Of a stretch of DNA of 64,000 nt, positions 51,017-59,529 are shown piece by piece; position 1 is the stretch's first letter; the number at the start of each line of letters is the position of its first letter. The position numbers were made by a program, and so were the translations under genes. Below the pieces are notes generated by a model, which was not told the DNA's origin, did not search any database, and was given only the letters and a program-made list of their open reading frames with translations. The DNA is taken from NCBI RefSeq assembly GCF_018614095.1, contig NZ_JAGGOY010000016.1, positions 152,691-216,690 of the forward strand. The letters run 5' to 3'. The stretch is from Streptomyces sp. ISL-87 (lineage in GTDB: Bacteria > Actinomycetota > Actinomycetes > Streptomycetales > Streptomycetaceae).

Positions 51017-51742
51017 TCAGCCCCGCCGCGTGCGGGCGGTGCGGGGCCGGTCGGTGGCGGTGGCGGCTGCTACGGGGTTGGTGGCGGCCGGGTTGGTGGC
51101 GGCCGGGTTGGTGGCGGCCGGGTCGGTGGCGGCCGGGTCGACGGCAGCCGGGTGGGCGGCGGCCTGGGGTGGTTTGGGCTCGGCTCTCCGGTCGGCCAGC
51201 AGGGAGAGCCGTACGAGCCGGGATTCGCAGTGGTCGAGCCAGCGGGCCTCGGCCTCCGTCTGGAAGATCAGCTGCTCGACGACGAGCAGCCAGGCCAGGT
51301 CGTCGCGTTCGCGGGACTGCCCGCGCTCGATCGCGGCGAGGGCCTGCCCCTTGAGCCGGGTGTAGTCCTGCATCGCCCTGATCGTGGAGTGCCGCTGGGA
51401 CTGGATGACGGCGCGGATGTCCACGCCAGGGGCGCCCACGGCCATGGCGAGCTTGATGGACAGCTCGTCGCGGGGCGGGTTGGTGCGGTCGACGGGACGC
51501 TCGTACCAGGCGCGCAGTTCGGCGCGTCCGGTGTCGGTGATGGCGTAGAGGGTGTGCCCGGCGGAGTCCTCGCCGCCGGGGGCGACGAGCCCGTCGCGTT
51601 CCAGGCGGGCGAGGGTGGTGTACACCTGCCCGACGTTGAGCGGCCAGGTGGAGCCGGTGCGGGATTCGAACTCGGTGCGCAGCTGGGAGCCGTACCGAGG
51701 ACCCCGTTCCAGCAGGGCGAGAAGGCCGTGGCGGATCGACAT
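51017..51742 (-). CDS. PadR-family transcriptional regulator
   Basis: A 241-residue repressor. The N-terminal winged helix (MSIRHGLLALLERGPRYGSQLRTEFESRTGSTWPLNVGQVYTTLARLERDGLV) is the PadR signature. A C-terminal helical dimerisation region (about 90-190) follows, with DYTRLKGQALAAIERGQ. The last 50 residues are a low-complexity Ala/Thr/Pro tail with NPAAT repeats. It heads the ABC exporter operon. The start codon overlaps the first of two tandem ATACCGAGTAT palindromes, implying autoregulation that would also control the exporter. Confidence 0.92.
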   Translation of the reverse strand: MSIRHGLLALLERGPRYGSQLRTEFESRTGSTWPLNVGQVYTTLARLERDGLVAPGGEDSAGHTLYAITDTGRAELRAWYERPVDRTNPPRDELSIKLAMAVGAPGVDIRAVIQSQRHSTIRAMQDYTRLKGQALAAIERGQSRERDDLAWLLVVEQLIFQTEAEARWLDHCESRLVRLSLLADRRAEPKPPQAAAHPAAVDPAATDPAATNPAATNPAATNPVAAATATDRPRTARTRRG

Positions 51743-51764
51743 ACCGAGTATGTATACCGAGTAT
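51741..51764. promoter_or_regulatory. PadR operator, two tandem palindromes
   Basis: ATACCGAGTAT occurs at 51741-51751 and 51754-51764 (13-bp period). Each is an ATAC/GTAT inverted repeat. They overlap the padR start codon and the region just upstream, where a bound repressor would block its own promoter. Confidence 0.75.
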
Positions 51765-51863
51765 GCCGACGGCTCACAACCGTCCTGGGGCGTACATCGG
51801 GAGGGGGACGCGCGGATTCCGTCCGCCTGGAGGGGTTCGGCCGTATGTGCCGGGGCCTCGCGC

Positions 51864-52514
51864 CTACAGGCCCTTGCGCAGCCTCATCCCGATGCAGCCG
51901 AAGCCGATCCCCATCAGGGCGAATCCGGTGCCGAGCGGCAGTATGTGGGCGGCCAGATCGGCGGCGCGGTCATTCGGCCCGGTGCCGAGGGCGGTGGTCA
52001 CGCGGGGTGTGCCCGACGGCTTCGGGGCGACCGGCGGGGGCGGTGCGACGGGCTCGGGGGGCTCGGGGGGCTCGGGGGGCTCGGGGCGCGGGCGCAGCCG
52101 CAGCGGCCGGGAGGCCAGCATGGTCTCGGGGTTGGCGGGCTCGGCCGCCGGCCGCCCCGGGCGGTCCCGGCCGACCCCGGCGACACTGCCGGCGAGCTCC
52201 TCGTAGGCCTCTTCGGGTACGTCGCCCACGACCCCGGCGGACGCGGAGGCGGTCGCGGCCGGCCCCGCGGCGGCAGCCGCGACGGCGCTCCCGCTCACCG
52301 CGGGGCCCAGCGCGACGGCGCTCCCGCTCACCGCGGGGCCCAGCGCGACGGCGCTCCCGCTCACCGCGGGGCCCAGCGCGACGGCGCTCCCGCTCACCGC
52401 GGGGCCCAGCGCGACGGCGCTCCCGCCCACCGCAGCGCCCAGCGCCACGGCGGTCAGCGCGACGGCGGTCATCGTGACGGCGAGCCTGCGCCGCGCACGG
52501 AGACGTTGAGTCAC
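51864..52514 (-). CDS. Repeat-rich exported protein with sortase-like C-terminus
   Basis: A 216-residue protein starting at GTG 52514 (GGGAGGGG upstream). A basic N-terminus and hydrophobic signal segment (RRRLAVTMTAVALTAVALGAAV) are followed by four 11-residue repeats (GSAVALGPAVS) coded by 33-bp DNA repeats, and an Ala-rich segment. A helical stretch (EEAYEELAGSVAGV) and a Pro/Glu tract (PEPPEPPEPPEP) come next. The C-terminus reads LPLGTG, then a 17-residue hydrophobic span, then RLRKGL. That layout resembles a cell-wall sorting signal, though the motif departs from LPXTG/LAXTG. No homologue function is known to me. Confidence 0.7.
   Translation of the reverse strand: MTQRLRARRRLAVTMTAVALTAVALGAAVGGSAVALGPAVSGSAVALGPAVSGSAVALGPAVSGSAVALGPAVSGSAVAAAAAGPAATASASAGVVGDVPEEAYEELAGSVAGVGRDRPGRPAAEPANPETMLASRPLRLRPRPEPPEPPEPPEPVAPPPPVAPKPSGTPRVTTALGTGPNDRAADLAAHILPLGTGFALMGIGFGCIGMRLRKGL
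52281..52445. repeat. 33-bp coding minisatellite (4 perfect copies plus 1 degenerate)
   Basis: Units start at 52281, 52314, 52347 and 52380 (identical) and 52413 (diverged). They encode the 11-residue repeats of the secreted protein. Each unit keeps the reading frame, so copy-number changes would not break the gene. Confidence 0.96.
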
Positions 52515-52698
52515 GGGCTGCCCCTCCCGTCCCGAGCGACCGATGTTTCGCTCAGGTTCACATGGTGGGGCAAAACCGGCATCCCGGGCGGTCTGCCAGG
52601 GCCGCCCGGGATGCAAGGAATGTCGAATTACCGCGCGAACGGCTCCTTCCGGCGACTCCTCACGGCTCTTACCGACTCCTACCGACTCCTGTCGGCTC

Positions 52699-54366
52699 CT
52701 ACTGGGGGTTGCCGGTGGAGACGGTCAGCGTGAACCGGGTGCCTTCCTTTTCGATCTTGGCGCCGGACTCCGGGTTCTGCACGAGGACGATGTCCTCGCC
52801 GTAGACCGCCTCGTCCTGCTCCACGATCTCGTAGATCCAGCCCGCCGCCTGGAGGCACTCCTTGACCGACCGGATGTCCTTGTAGCGGAAGTCCGGCGCC
52901 GAGTACTTGGTCGAGTCGCTGTAGTGCTTCGACGCGTTCTTGCACTTCTCCGGTTCGATCGTGCGCGACCGGTCCGGCCCCTTGTGCCCGGCCTTGGCCG
53001 AACTGGACGTGGACGCGCCCGGGTCGGCCTGGTTGTTCTTGTCCTTGTCCTCGCCGCTGTTCCCGACCGCCCAGATCAGGCCGCCGATGGCCAGCAGCGC
53101 CACCGCGATCGCGCCCACGATCACCGGCATGTTCCGCTTGTCGCCGCCCGCCGCGCCGGAGGAGCCGGACGAGGCCGGGGTGCTCGGCGAGATCGTGTAC
53201 GGCGGCGGCGTCCGCGCGCCGAACTGCTGCGGCTGGTGCTGCTGCGGCACCGGCGGCGGCGTGTGCTGCTGCTGCGGCGGGTACGCGTACCCGCCCTGCG
53301 CGTGCGTCTGCGGAGGCGGCGTCGGCGCGTACGGGCCCGGCGCCGGGGTGTGCGGCACCTGGTACGGCTGGTGCGGCTGCTGCTGCGACTGGAACCCGGA
53401 GTCCACCGGCGGGAACACCGCCGAGCCCACGCCCGCCCCGCTGCTCACCGGACCCTGGCCCTGGATGATCATCGGCGCACCGGTCTGACCGGCCGACATG
53501 ACCCGCGCGACCTCGTCCCGCATGGCCGCTGCCGTGGGGAAGCGCTCGTTCGGGTTCTTCTTCAGGGCCCGCGCCACGAGCGCGTCCATCGCCGGCGTCA
53601 CCGACCGGTTGATGGAGGACGGCGTGACCGGCTCCTCCTGCACGTGCGCGTAGGCGATGGCCAGCGGCGAGTCCGCCTCGAAGGGCAGCCGCCCGGTCAG
53701 CAGCTGGAAGAGCATGATGCCGACCGAGTACAGGTCGGAGCGCGCGTCCACGGCGCGCCCCAGCGCCTGCTCGGGCGACAGGTACTGTGGGGTGCCGACG
53801 ACCATGCCGGTCTGCGTCATCGAGGTGACCCCGGACTGCATCGCCCGGGCGATGCCGAAGTCCATCACCTTGACCACGCCGCGCTTGGTCATCATCACGT
53901 TGCCGGGCTTGATGTCGCGGTGGACCAGGCCCATCTCGTGGCTGGTCTCCAGCGCGGCCAGCACATCGGCCGTCACCTTCAGGGCCTTGTCGGCCGGCAT
54001 CGCCCCGTACTGGTTGATGTCCGCCTGGAGTGCGGAGCCGAGCGGCTGCCCCTCGACGTACTCCATGACGATGTACGGCATCAGCGCACCGTCGAGGTCG
54101 CCTTCACCCGTATCGAATACCGAGACGATGTTCGTGTGCGACAGTTTCGCTACAGCCTGCGCCTCGCGGCGGAAGCGTTCGCGGAAGGATGCCTCGCGTC
54201 CGAGTTCGCTGTGCAGGGTCTTGATGGCGACCTGCCGGTCGAGGGCGGAGTCGTAGGCGAGATAGACGGACGCCATGCCGCCCTCACCCAGCAAGTCCCT
54301 TAGCTGGTAACGGCCACCGGCCAGGGAGCCGCCTGCGTATCGGCCCTGTGTGCCGTCCTGGCTCAT
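52699..54366 (-). CDS. Serine/threonine protein kinase with one C-terminal PASTA-like domain
   Basis: A 555-residue transmembrane kinase. The kinase domain (about 19-280) shows LGEGGMASVYLA, Lys49, HRDIKPGNV, DFG and the activation segment GTPQYLSPEQALG. A Gln/Pro/Tyr-rich juxtamembrane region (about 310-430) precedes a TM helix (VIVGAIAVALLAIGGLIWAV). The outer part has a single PASTA-like domain near the end (VLVQNPESGAKIEKEGTRFTLTV) after two cysteines. ATG 54366 has GGGGAAG 8 nt upstream. It is divergent from a second kinase gene. Confidence 0.93.
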   Translation of the reverse strand: MSQDGTQGRYAGGSLAGGRYQLRDLLGEGGMASVYLAYDSALDRQVAIKTLHSELGREASFRERFRREAQAVAKLSHTNIVSVFDTGEGDLDGALMPYIVMEYVEGQPLGSALQADINQYGAMPADKALKVTADVLAALETSHEMGLVHRDIKPGNVMMTKRGVVKVMDFGIARAMQSGVTSMTQTGMVVGTPQYLSPEQALGRAVDARSDLYSVGIMLFQLLTGRLPFEADSPLAIAYAHVQEEPVTPSSINRSVTPAMDALVARALKKNPNERFPTAAAMRDEVARVMSAGQTGAPMIIQGQGPVSSGAGVGSAVFPPVDSGFQSQQQPHQPYQVPHTPAPGPYAPTPPPQTHAQGGYAYPPQQQHTPPPVPQQHQPQQFGARTPPPYTISPSTPASSGSSGAAGGDKRNMPVIVGAIAVALLAIGGLIWAVGNSGEDKDKNNQADPGASTSSSAKAGHKGPDRSRTIEPEKCKNASKHYSDSTKYSAPDFRYKDIRSVKECLQAAGWIYEIVEQDEAVYGEDIVLVQNPESGAKIEKEGTRFTLTVSTGNPQ

Positions 54367-54643
54367 GACTGTTGCTTCCCCTCGGGCTGTGTCCCTACGC
54401 GTCTGGCTGAGCGCATGTCGCGCCCAGTCTGCCGGAGGGCAAGCACACGTCAAGCCAGGTGCCCGTTCCGTGACCACAAGGCCACCGCGCGCCATTGTCC
54501 GAACGGTGAGCGGTTGCGAGGCTGTAGCGTTCACCGGAGAACCGGAACAGGACCCTGAAGAGGCCTCCGAAGAGGACCCTGGAAGAGGCCCTTGAAGAGG
54601 ACCCACCGCTAGTGCGGGACGAGAGAGACGACGGCGAGGACTG

Positions 54644-56269
54644 ATGGCACCCGAACCCGAGGGAAACGGCGCCGGGATGGCCGACGGTCCTGAGCACTGG
54701 GGCGCGGGCGGCCTCGTGGGAGACGGCCGTTACCGGCTGACCCACCGCCTGGGCCGCGGCGGCATGGCCGAGGTGTTCGCAGCCGAGGACGTACGGCTGG
54801 GCCGCACCGTCGCGGTGAAGCTGCTGCGCGCCGACCTCGCCGAGGACCCGGTGTCCAAGGCCCGCTTCACCCGTGAGGCACAGTCGGTCGCCGGGCTCAA
54901 CCACCACGCCGTCGTCGCCGTGTACGACTCGGGCGAGGACCGCGTCGGCCCGACCGTCGTCCCGTACATCGTGATGGAGCTGGTCGAGGGCCGCACCATC
55001 CGCGAACTGCTGCTCAGCGCCGAGGCCCCGGGCCCGGACCAGGCGCTCATCATCGTCTCGGGTGTGCTGGAAGCCCTCGCGTACTCGCACCAGCACGGCA
55101 TCGTGCACCGCGACATCAAGCCCGCCAACGTCATCATCACCGACACCGGCGCGGTGAAGGTGATGGACTTCGGCATCGCCCGCGCCCTGCACGGCGCGCA
55201 GTCGACGATGACTCAGACCGGCATGGTCATGGGCACTCCGCAGTACCTGTCGCCCGAGCAGGCCCTCGGCAAGGCCGTGGACCACCGCAGCGACCTGTAC
55301 GCGACCGGCTGCCTGCTCTACGAACTCCTCGCGCTGCGGCCCCCGTTCACCGGCGAGACCCCGCTGTCGGTGGTCTACCAGCACGTGCAGGACATCCCGG
55401 TGCCGCCCTCGCAGCTGCCGGAGGGCCACCACATCCCGCAGGAGCTCGACGGCCTGGTCATGCGGTCGCTGGCCAAGGACCCGGACGACCGGTTCCAGAG
55501 CGCCGAGGAGATGCGCGGGCTGGTCCAGTACGCGATCCAGATGCTCCAGGACCAGGGGCCGAACACCGGTACCTGGAACACCGGCCCGGTCACCATGGCC
55601 CTTCCGCACGGCCGCGGTGGCGCCGCCCAGACCCACGCGATGCCGATGGGCGGGACCGGCGGTCAGCAGCAGTACCCCTCGCACTCCACGACCAATCAGT
55701 TCCAGCAGCCGATAGTGCCCCCGCTGAACCCGGACGACGGCTCGGCCTTCCCCGGTGGCGGTGGCCACGGAGGCGGTCAGGGTGGTCACGGCGGCGGCTA
55801 CGAAGGTTACGACGACCGCGGCGGCAGCCGCTGGAAGATGTGGCTGTTCGCGGTGCTCGCGGTCGTCGCGATCGCGGCCGGAGTGGCCTACGCCGTCAAC
55901 AACGTGGCCGGCAACGGCGGGAACGGCGGCGGCGGAGGCGGAAACTCCCCGTCCCCCTCGCAGAGCAAGCAGAGCACCCCGCAGTCCACCCCGAGCACCC
56001 CGGACACCGAGCCGACGCACCGGACGCCGGAGAGCTCGCGCTCGTTCGAGGAGAGCTTCACGCCCACCCCGAGCCGCAGCAAGAGCTCGCCGAGCTACAC
56101 CCCGTCGACGTCTCCCACGGCCACGCCGCCGACGGCTTCGGCCTCGAAGTCGACGTCGCCGAAGCCGACGTCGCCGAAGCCGACGGCGAGCACGTCCGTG
56201 GTGCCCCCCGAGCCGCCGAGCGGCGGCCTCAACGGTGGCGGAGGCGGAGGCGGCGCCGACCCCGAGTAG
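54644..56269 (+). CDS. Serine/threonine protein kinase without PASTA domains
   Basis: A 541-residue transmembrane kinase. The kinase domain covers about 28-295 (LGRGGMAEVFAA, Lys59, HRDIKPANV, DFG and GTPQYLSPEQALG). A Gly/His-rich linker and a TM helix (MWLFAVLAVVAIAAGVAYAV) lead to a roughly 120-residue Ser/Thr/Pro-rich outer tail that contains no PASTA fold. Such tails are often glycosylated or wall-spanning. Head-to-head with the kinase at 54366; the 277-bp gap has a quasi-repeat GAAGAGGCC/GAAGAGGAC (about 54555-54602) upstream of the start. Confidence 0.93.
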   Translation: MAPEPEGNGAGMADGPEHWGAGGLVGDGRYRLTHRLGRGGMAEVFAAEDVRLGRTVAVKLLRADLAEDPVSKARFTREAQSVAGLNHHAVVAVYDSGEDRVGPTVVPYIVMELVEGRTIRELLLSAEAPGPDQALIIVSGVLEALAYSHQHGIVHRDIKPANVIITDTGAVKVMDFGIARALHGAQSTMTQTGMVMGTPQYLSPEQALGKAVDHRSDLYATGCLLYELLALRPPFTGETPLSVVYQHVQDIPVPPSQLPEGHHIPQELDGLVMRSLAKDPDDRFQSAEEMRGLVQYAIQMLQDQGPNTGTWNTGPVTMALPHGRGGAAQTHAMPMGGTGGQQQYPSHSTTNQFQQPIVPPLNPDDGSAFPGGGGHGGGQGGHGGGYEGYDDRGGSRWKMWLFAVLAVVAIAAGVAYAVNNVAGNGGNGGGGGGNSPSPSQSKQSTPQSTPSTPDTEPTHRTPESSRSFEESFTPTPSRSKSSPSYTPSTSPTATPPTASASKSTSPKPTSPKPTASTSVVPPEPPSGGLNGGGGGGGADPE

Positions 56270-56354
56270 GCGCGCGGTCGGAGTGTGTGCTCGCGGTCGG
56301 AGTGCGTGCCGAGGCGGCCGGTCCCGAGTCGAACAGCCCTACTGGTGGCCCCTG

Positions 56355-57035
56355 CTAGCCGCGCTTCTCCGCCTGGACGCGGGCTACGTACGCGGCGGCC
56401 TGGGAGCGGCGCTCCATCCCCAGCTTGGACAGCAGGCTGGAGACGTAGTTCTTGATGGTCTTCTCGGCCAGGTGCAGCCGCTCGCCGATGACGCGGTTGG
56501 TCAGGCCCTCACCGATCAGGTCGAGGATCTTCCGCTCCTGCTCGGTGAGGTTGGAGAGGCGGTCGTCGCCCATGCCCTTGTTGCCGTCGCGCAGCCGCTC
56601 CAGCACCCGGGCGGTGGCCACCGGGTCGAGCAGGGACCGGCCGGCCGCGACGTCGCGTACGGCGCTCAGCAGCTCATTGCCGCGGATCGCTTTGAGAACG
56701 TAGCCCGAGGCGCCGGCCATGATCGCGTCGAACAGGGCCTCGTCGTCGGCGAAGGACGTCAACATGAGGCATTTGATGTCCTCATTGTGTGAGCGAACCT
56801 CTCGGCACACCTCCACGCCGCTGCCGTCGGGCAGGCGCACATCGAGAACCGCGACGTCGGGGCGGGTGGCCGGAATACGGACCAGTGCGTCGGTCGCGGT
56901 ACCGGCTTCACCGACGATCTCGATGTCGTTTTCGACCGACAAGAGCTCATACACGCCGCGACGTACCACTTCATGGTCGTCCAGAAGGAATACCTTGATT
57001 TTTCCGTTTTCGCGCACGGATTCGGTTTCACACAC
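56355..57035 (-). CDS. Orphan LuxR/NarL-family response regulator (DevR-like)
   Basis: A 226-residue response regulator with a receiver (about 13-130; LLDDHEVVRRG acidic pocket, Asp65 in AVLDVRLPDGSG, Thr in MLTSFADD, Lys in YVLKAIRG) and a C-terminal LuxR HTH (LTEQERKILDLIGEGLTNRVIGERLHLAEKTIKNYVSSLLSKLG). No kinase gene is adjacent. The sequence is close to the DevR/DosR group. The GTG start has AAGGGG upstream. It is convergent with the kinase gene and divergent from the second 2-oxoacid dehydrogenase operon. The partner kinase and targets are not evident. Confidence 0.92.
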   Translation of the reverse strand: MCETESVRENGKIKVFLLDDHEVVRRGVYELLSVENDIEIVGEAGTATDALVRIPATRPDVAVLDVRLPDGSGVEVCREVRSHNEDIKCLMLTSFADDEALFDAIMAGASGYVLKAIRGNELLSAVRDVAAGRSLLDPVATARVLERLRDGNKGMGDDRLSNLTEQERKILDLIGEGLTNRVIGERLHLAEKTIKNYVSSLLSKLGMERRSQAAAYVARVQAEKRG

Positions 57036-57342
57036 TCACCCCTTCCCTGCCGCAGTTGGCCGGGATAACGTGCCGTTGTTCCGGCCCCCTGCAAGGCTGT
57101 GACCAGTGGTTGTTCCCACTTCAGCGGATTTACTTGGAAATCCAAGCAAAATCGCAGGTCAAGTGAGGTTTCGCAGTGATGCGGAGCACTGGGTAACGTG
57201 CTGTGTGCAGGGCACTCGCCGGGGCACCTGTCACGCCTGGATCCCGTACACGGCTCGCACCCACCCCGTGCGCGGGTACGGATTCAGGTGAGCCGCACTG
57301 GACCCCGGAGAACCCGGGTGCCGGACCGACGGAGGAGCACAC
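57036..57342. promoter_or_regulatory. Divergent promoter region with a palindrome
   Basis: A 307-bp gap between the response regulator and the second 2-oxoacid dehydrogenase operon. It contains CTTGGAAATCCAAG (57133-57146), a perfect 6-bp inverted repeat around AA in the only A/T-rich stretch, a candidate operator. No convincing -35/-10 pair or RNA gene was seen elsewhere in the gap. Confidence 0.45.
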
Positions 57343-58536
57343 GTGACCGTGGAGAGCACTGCCGCGCGCAAGCCGCGACGCAGCAGCGGCACCAAGCGGG
57401 CGGCAGGCGCGGCGAGCGCCGCCAAGACCGCCGCTGCCACCGCGCAGAACGCCGAGCCCCAGCTCGTACAGCTGCTGACGCCCGAGGGGGATCGGGTAGA
57501 GACCGCGGACAACGCGGAGTTCCGGTCCTTCGTCGAGGACATCACCACCGAAGACCTGCGCGGGCTCTACCGCGACATGGTCCTGACCCGCCGTTTCGAC
57601 GGGGAGGCGACCTCGCTCCAGCGCCAGGGCGAGCTGGGCCTGTGGGCCTCGCTGCTCGGGCAGGAGGCCGCCCAGATCGGCTCCGGCCGGGCCCTGAACG
57701 ACGACGACTACGCCTTCCCGACGTACCGCGAGCACGGTGTGGCCTGGTGCCGCGGGGTCGACCCGACCAACCTGCTCGGCATGTTCCGCGGTGTGAACCA
57801 CGGTGGCTGGGACCCCAACACCAACAACTTCCACCTCTACACGATCGTCATCGGCTCGCAGACGCTCCACGCGACCGGCTACGCGATGGGTGTGGCCAAG
57901 GACGGCGCCGACTCGGCGGTCATCGCGTACTTCGGCGACGGTGCGTCCAGCCAGGGCGACGTGGCGGAGGCGTTCACCTTCTCCGCGGTCTACAACTCCC
58001 CCGTGGTGTTCTTCTGCCAGAACAACCAGTGGGCGATCTCCGAGCCGACCGAGCGCCAGATGCGCGTGCCGCTCTACCAGCGCGCGCAGGGCTTCGGCTT
58101 CCCGGGCGTCCGGGTCGACGGCAACGACGTCCTGGCCTGCCTGGCCGTGACCCGCTGGGCCCTGGACCGGGCCCGCCGCGGCGAGGGCCCGACCCTGGTC
58201 GAGGCGTTCACGTACCGCATGGGCGCGCACACCACCTCCGACGACCCGACGAAGTACCGGCGGGACGAGGAGACGCAGGCCTGGGAGGCGAAGGACCCGA
58301 TCCTGCGCCTGAAGGCCCACCTGGTGGCGACCGGCGGCGCCGACGAGGCCTTCTTCGAGGGCCTGGAGGCCGAGAGCGAGGCACTGGGCAAGCGGGTGCG
58401 CGAGGTCGTACGCGCCATGCCCGACCCCGACACCATGGCGATCTTCGAGAACGTCTACGCGGACGGGCACGCGCTCGTCGACGAGGAGCGCGCCCAGTTC
58501 GCCGCCTACCTCGCGTCCTTCGAGGAGGGTCACTGA
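57343..58536 (+). CDS. bkdA: 2-oxoacid dehydrogenase E1 component alpha subunit (cluster 2)
   Basis: A 397-residue thiamine-diphosphate subunit. An Ala/Lys-rich N-terminal extension (about 1-60) precedes the catalytic fold. The TPP motif is GDGASSQGDVAEAFTFSAVYNSP, ending in NN at CQNNQWAIS; TYREHGVAWCRGVDP and EAFTYRMGAHTTSDDPTKYR are conserved. GTG 57343 has GGAGGAG 5 nt upstream. Its N-terminal domain and motif variants differ from the cluster 1 paralogue, which argues for separate substrates. It is probably the branched-chain (valine, leucine, isoleucine) enzyme that supplies starter units for branched fatty acids. Confidence 0.9.
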   Translation: MTVESTAARKPRRSSGTKRAAGAASAAKTAAATAQNAEPQLVQLLTPEGDRVETADNAEFRSFVEDITTEDLRGLYRDMVLTRRFDGEATSLQRQGELGLWASLLGQEAAQIGSGRALNDDDYAFPTYREHGVAWCRGVDPTNLLGMFRGVNHGGWDPNTNNFHLYTIVIGSQTLHATGYAMGVAKDGADSAVIAYFGDGASSQGDVAEAFTFSAVYNSPVVFFCQNNQWAISEPTERQMRVPLYQRAQGFGFPGVRVDGNDVLACLAVTRWALDRARRGEGPTLVEAFTYRMGAHTTSDDPTKYRRDEETQAWEAKDPILRLKAHLVATGGADEAFFEGLEAESEALGKRVREVVRAMPDPDTMAIFENVYADGHALVDEERAQFAAYLASFEEGH

Positions 58537-59516
58537 TGGCTGTCGAGAAGATGTCGATCGCCAAGGCGCTCAACGAGTCCTTGCGCAAGGCCCTGGAGAC
58601 GGACCCGAAGGTCCTGATCATGGGCGAGGACGTCGGCAAGCTGGGTGGTGTCTTCCGCATCACCGACGGCCTGCAGAAGGACTTCGGCGAGGAGCGGGTC
58701 ATCGACACCCCGCTCGCGGAGTCGGGCATCGTCGGTACGGCGATCGGCCTGGCCCTGCGCGGCTACCGGCCGGTCGTGGAGATCCAGTTCGACGGTTTCG
58801 TCTTCCCCGCGTACGACCAGATCGTCACGCAGCTCGCGAAGATGCACGCGCGCGCCCTCGGCAAGATCAAGATGCCGGTCGTCGTGCGTATCCCCTACGC
58901 GGGCGGCATCGGGGCGGTCGAGCACCACTCGGAGTCCCCCGAGGCGCTGTTCGCGCACGTCCCGGGCCTGAAGGTGGTCTCCCCGTCGAACGCGTCGGAC
59001 GCGTACTGGATGCTCCAGCAGGCGATCCTCAGCGACGACCCGGTGATCTTCTTCGAGCCGAAGCGGCGCTACTGGGACAAGGGCGAGGTCGACGTCGAGG
59101 CCATCCCGGACGCCCTGCACACCTCGCGTGTGGCCCGTACGGGTACGGACATCACCCTCGCCGCCTACGGCCCGATGGTGAAGGTCTGCCTGGAGGCGGC
59201 GGCCGCGGCGGCCGAGGAGGGCAAGTCGGTGGAGGTCGTGGACCTGCGCTCGATGTCCCCGATCGACTTCGACGGTCTGCAGGCCTCGGTCGAGCGGACC
59301 CGCCGGCTCGTGATCGTCCACGAGGCGCCGGTGTTCCTCGGTGTGGGCTCGGAGGTCGCCGCTCGCATCACGGAGCGGTGCTTCTACCACCTGGAGGCGC
59401 CGGTGCTGCGCGTGGGCGGATTCCACGCCCCGTACCCGCCGGCCCGCCTGGAGGACGAGTACCTGCCGGGCCTGGACAGGGTGCTCGACGCCGTCGACCG
59501 CTCGCTTGCGTACTGA
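58536..59516 (+). CDS. bkdB: 2-oxoacid dehydrogenase E1 component beta subunit (cluster 2)
   Basis: A 326-residue transketolase-like subunit with VLIMGEDVGKLGGVFRITDGL, TPLAESGIVGTAIGLALRGYRPVVEIQFDGF, RIPYAGGIGAVEHHSESPEA and EVVDLRSMSPIDFDGLQASVERT. It starts at a TGATG overlap with the alpha gene. The sequence closely resembles the cluster 1 beta subunit, including the PVLRVxGFxxPYPP ending, consistent with duplication of an ancestral operon. Confidence 0.92.
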   Translation: MAVEKMSIAKALNESLRKALETDPKVLIMGEDVGKLGGVFRITDGLQKDFGEERVIDTPLAESGIVGTAIGLALRGYRPVVEIQFDGFVFPAYDQIVTQLAKMHARALGKIKMPVVVRIPYAGGIGAVEHHSESPEALFAHVPGLKVVSPSNASDAYWMLQQAILSDDPVIFFEPKRRYWDKGEVDVEAIPDALHTSRVARTGTDITLAAYGPMVKVCLEAAAAAAEEGKSVEVVDLRSMSPIDFDGLQASVERTRRLVIVHEAPVFLGVGSEVAARITERCFYHLEAPVLRVGGFHAPYPPARLEDEYLPGLDRVLDAVDRSLAY

Positions 59517-59529
59517 GGAGAGCGTTCCC

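Noticed and set aside
51268..52733. Overlapping plus-strand ORFs across padR and the repeat-rich protein
   Set aside because: They are antisense to padR, its operator and the minisatellite, and their composition follows the repeats. The minus-strand frames have start signals and recognisable domains.
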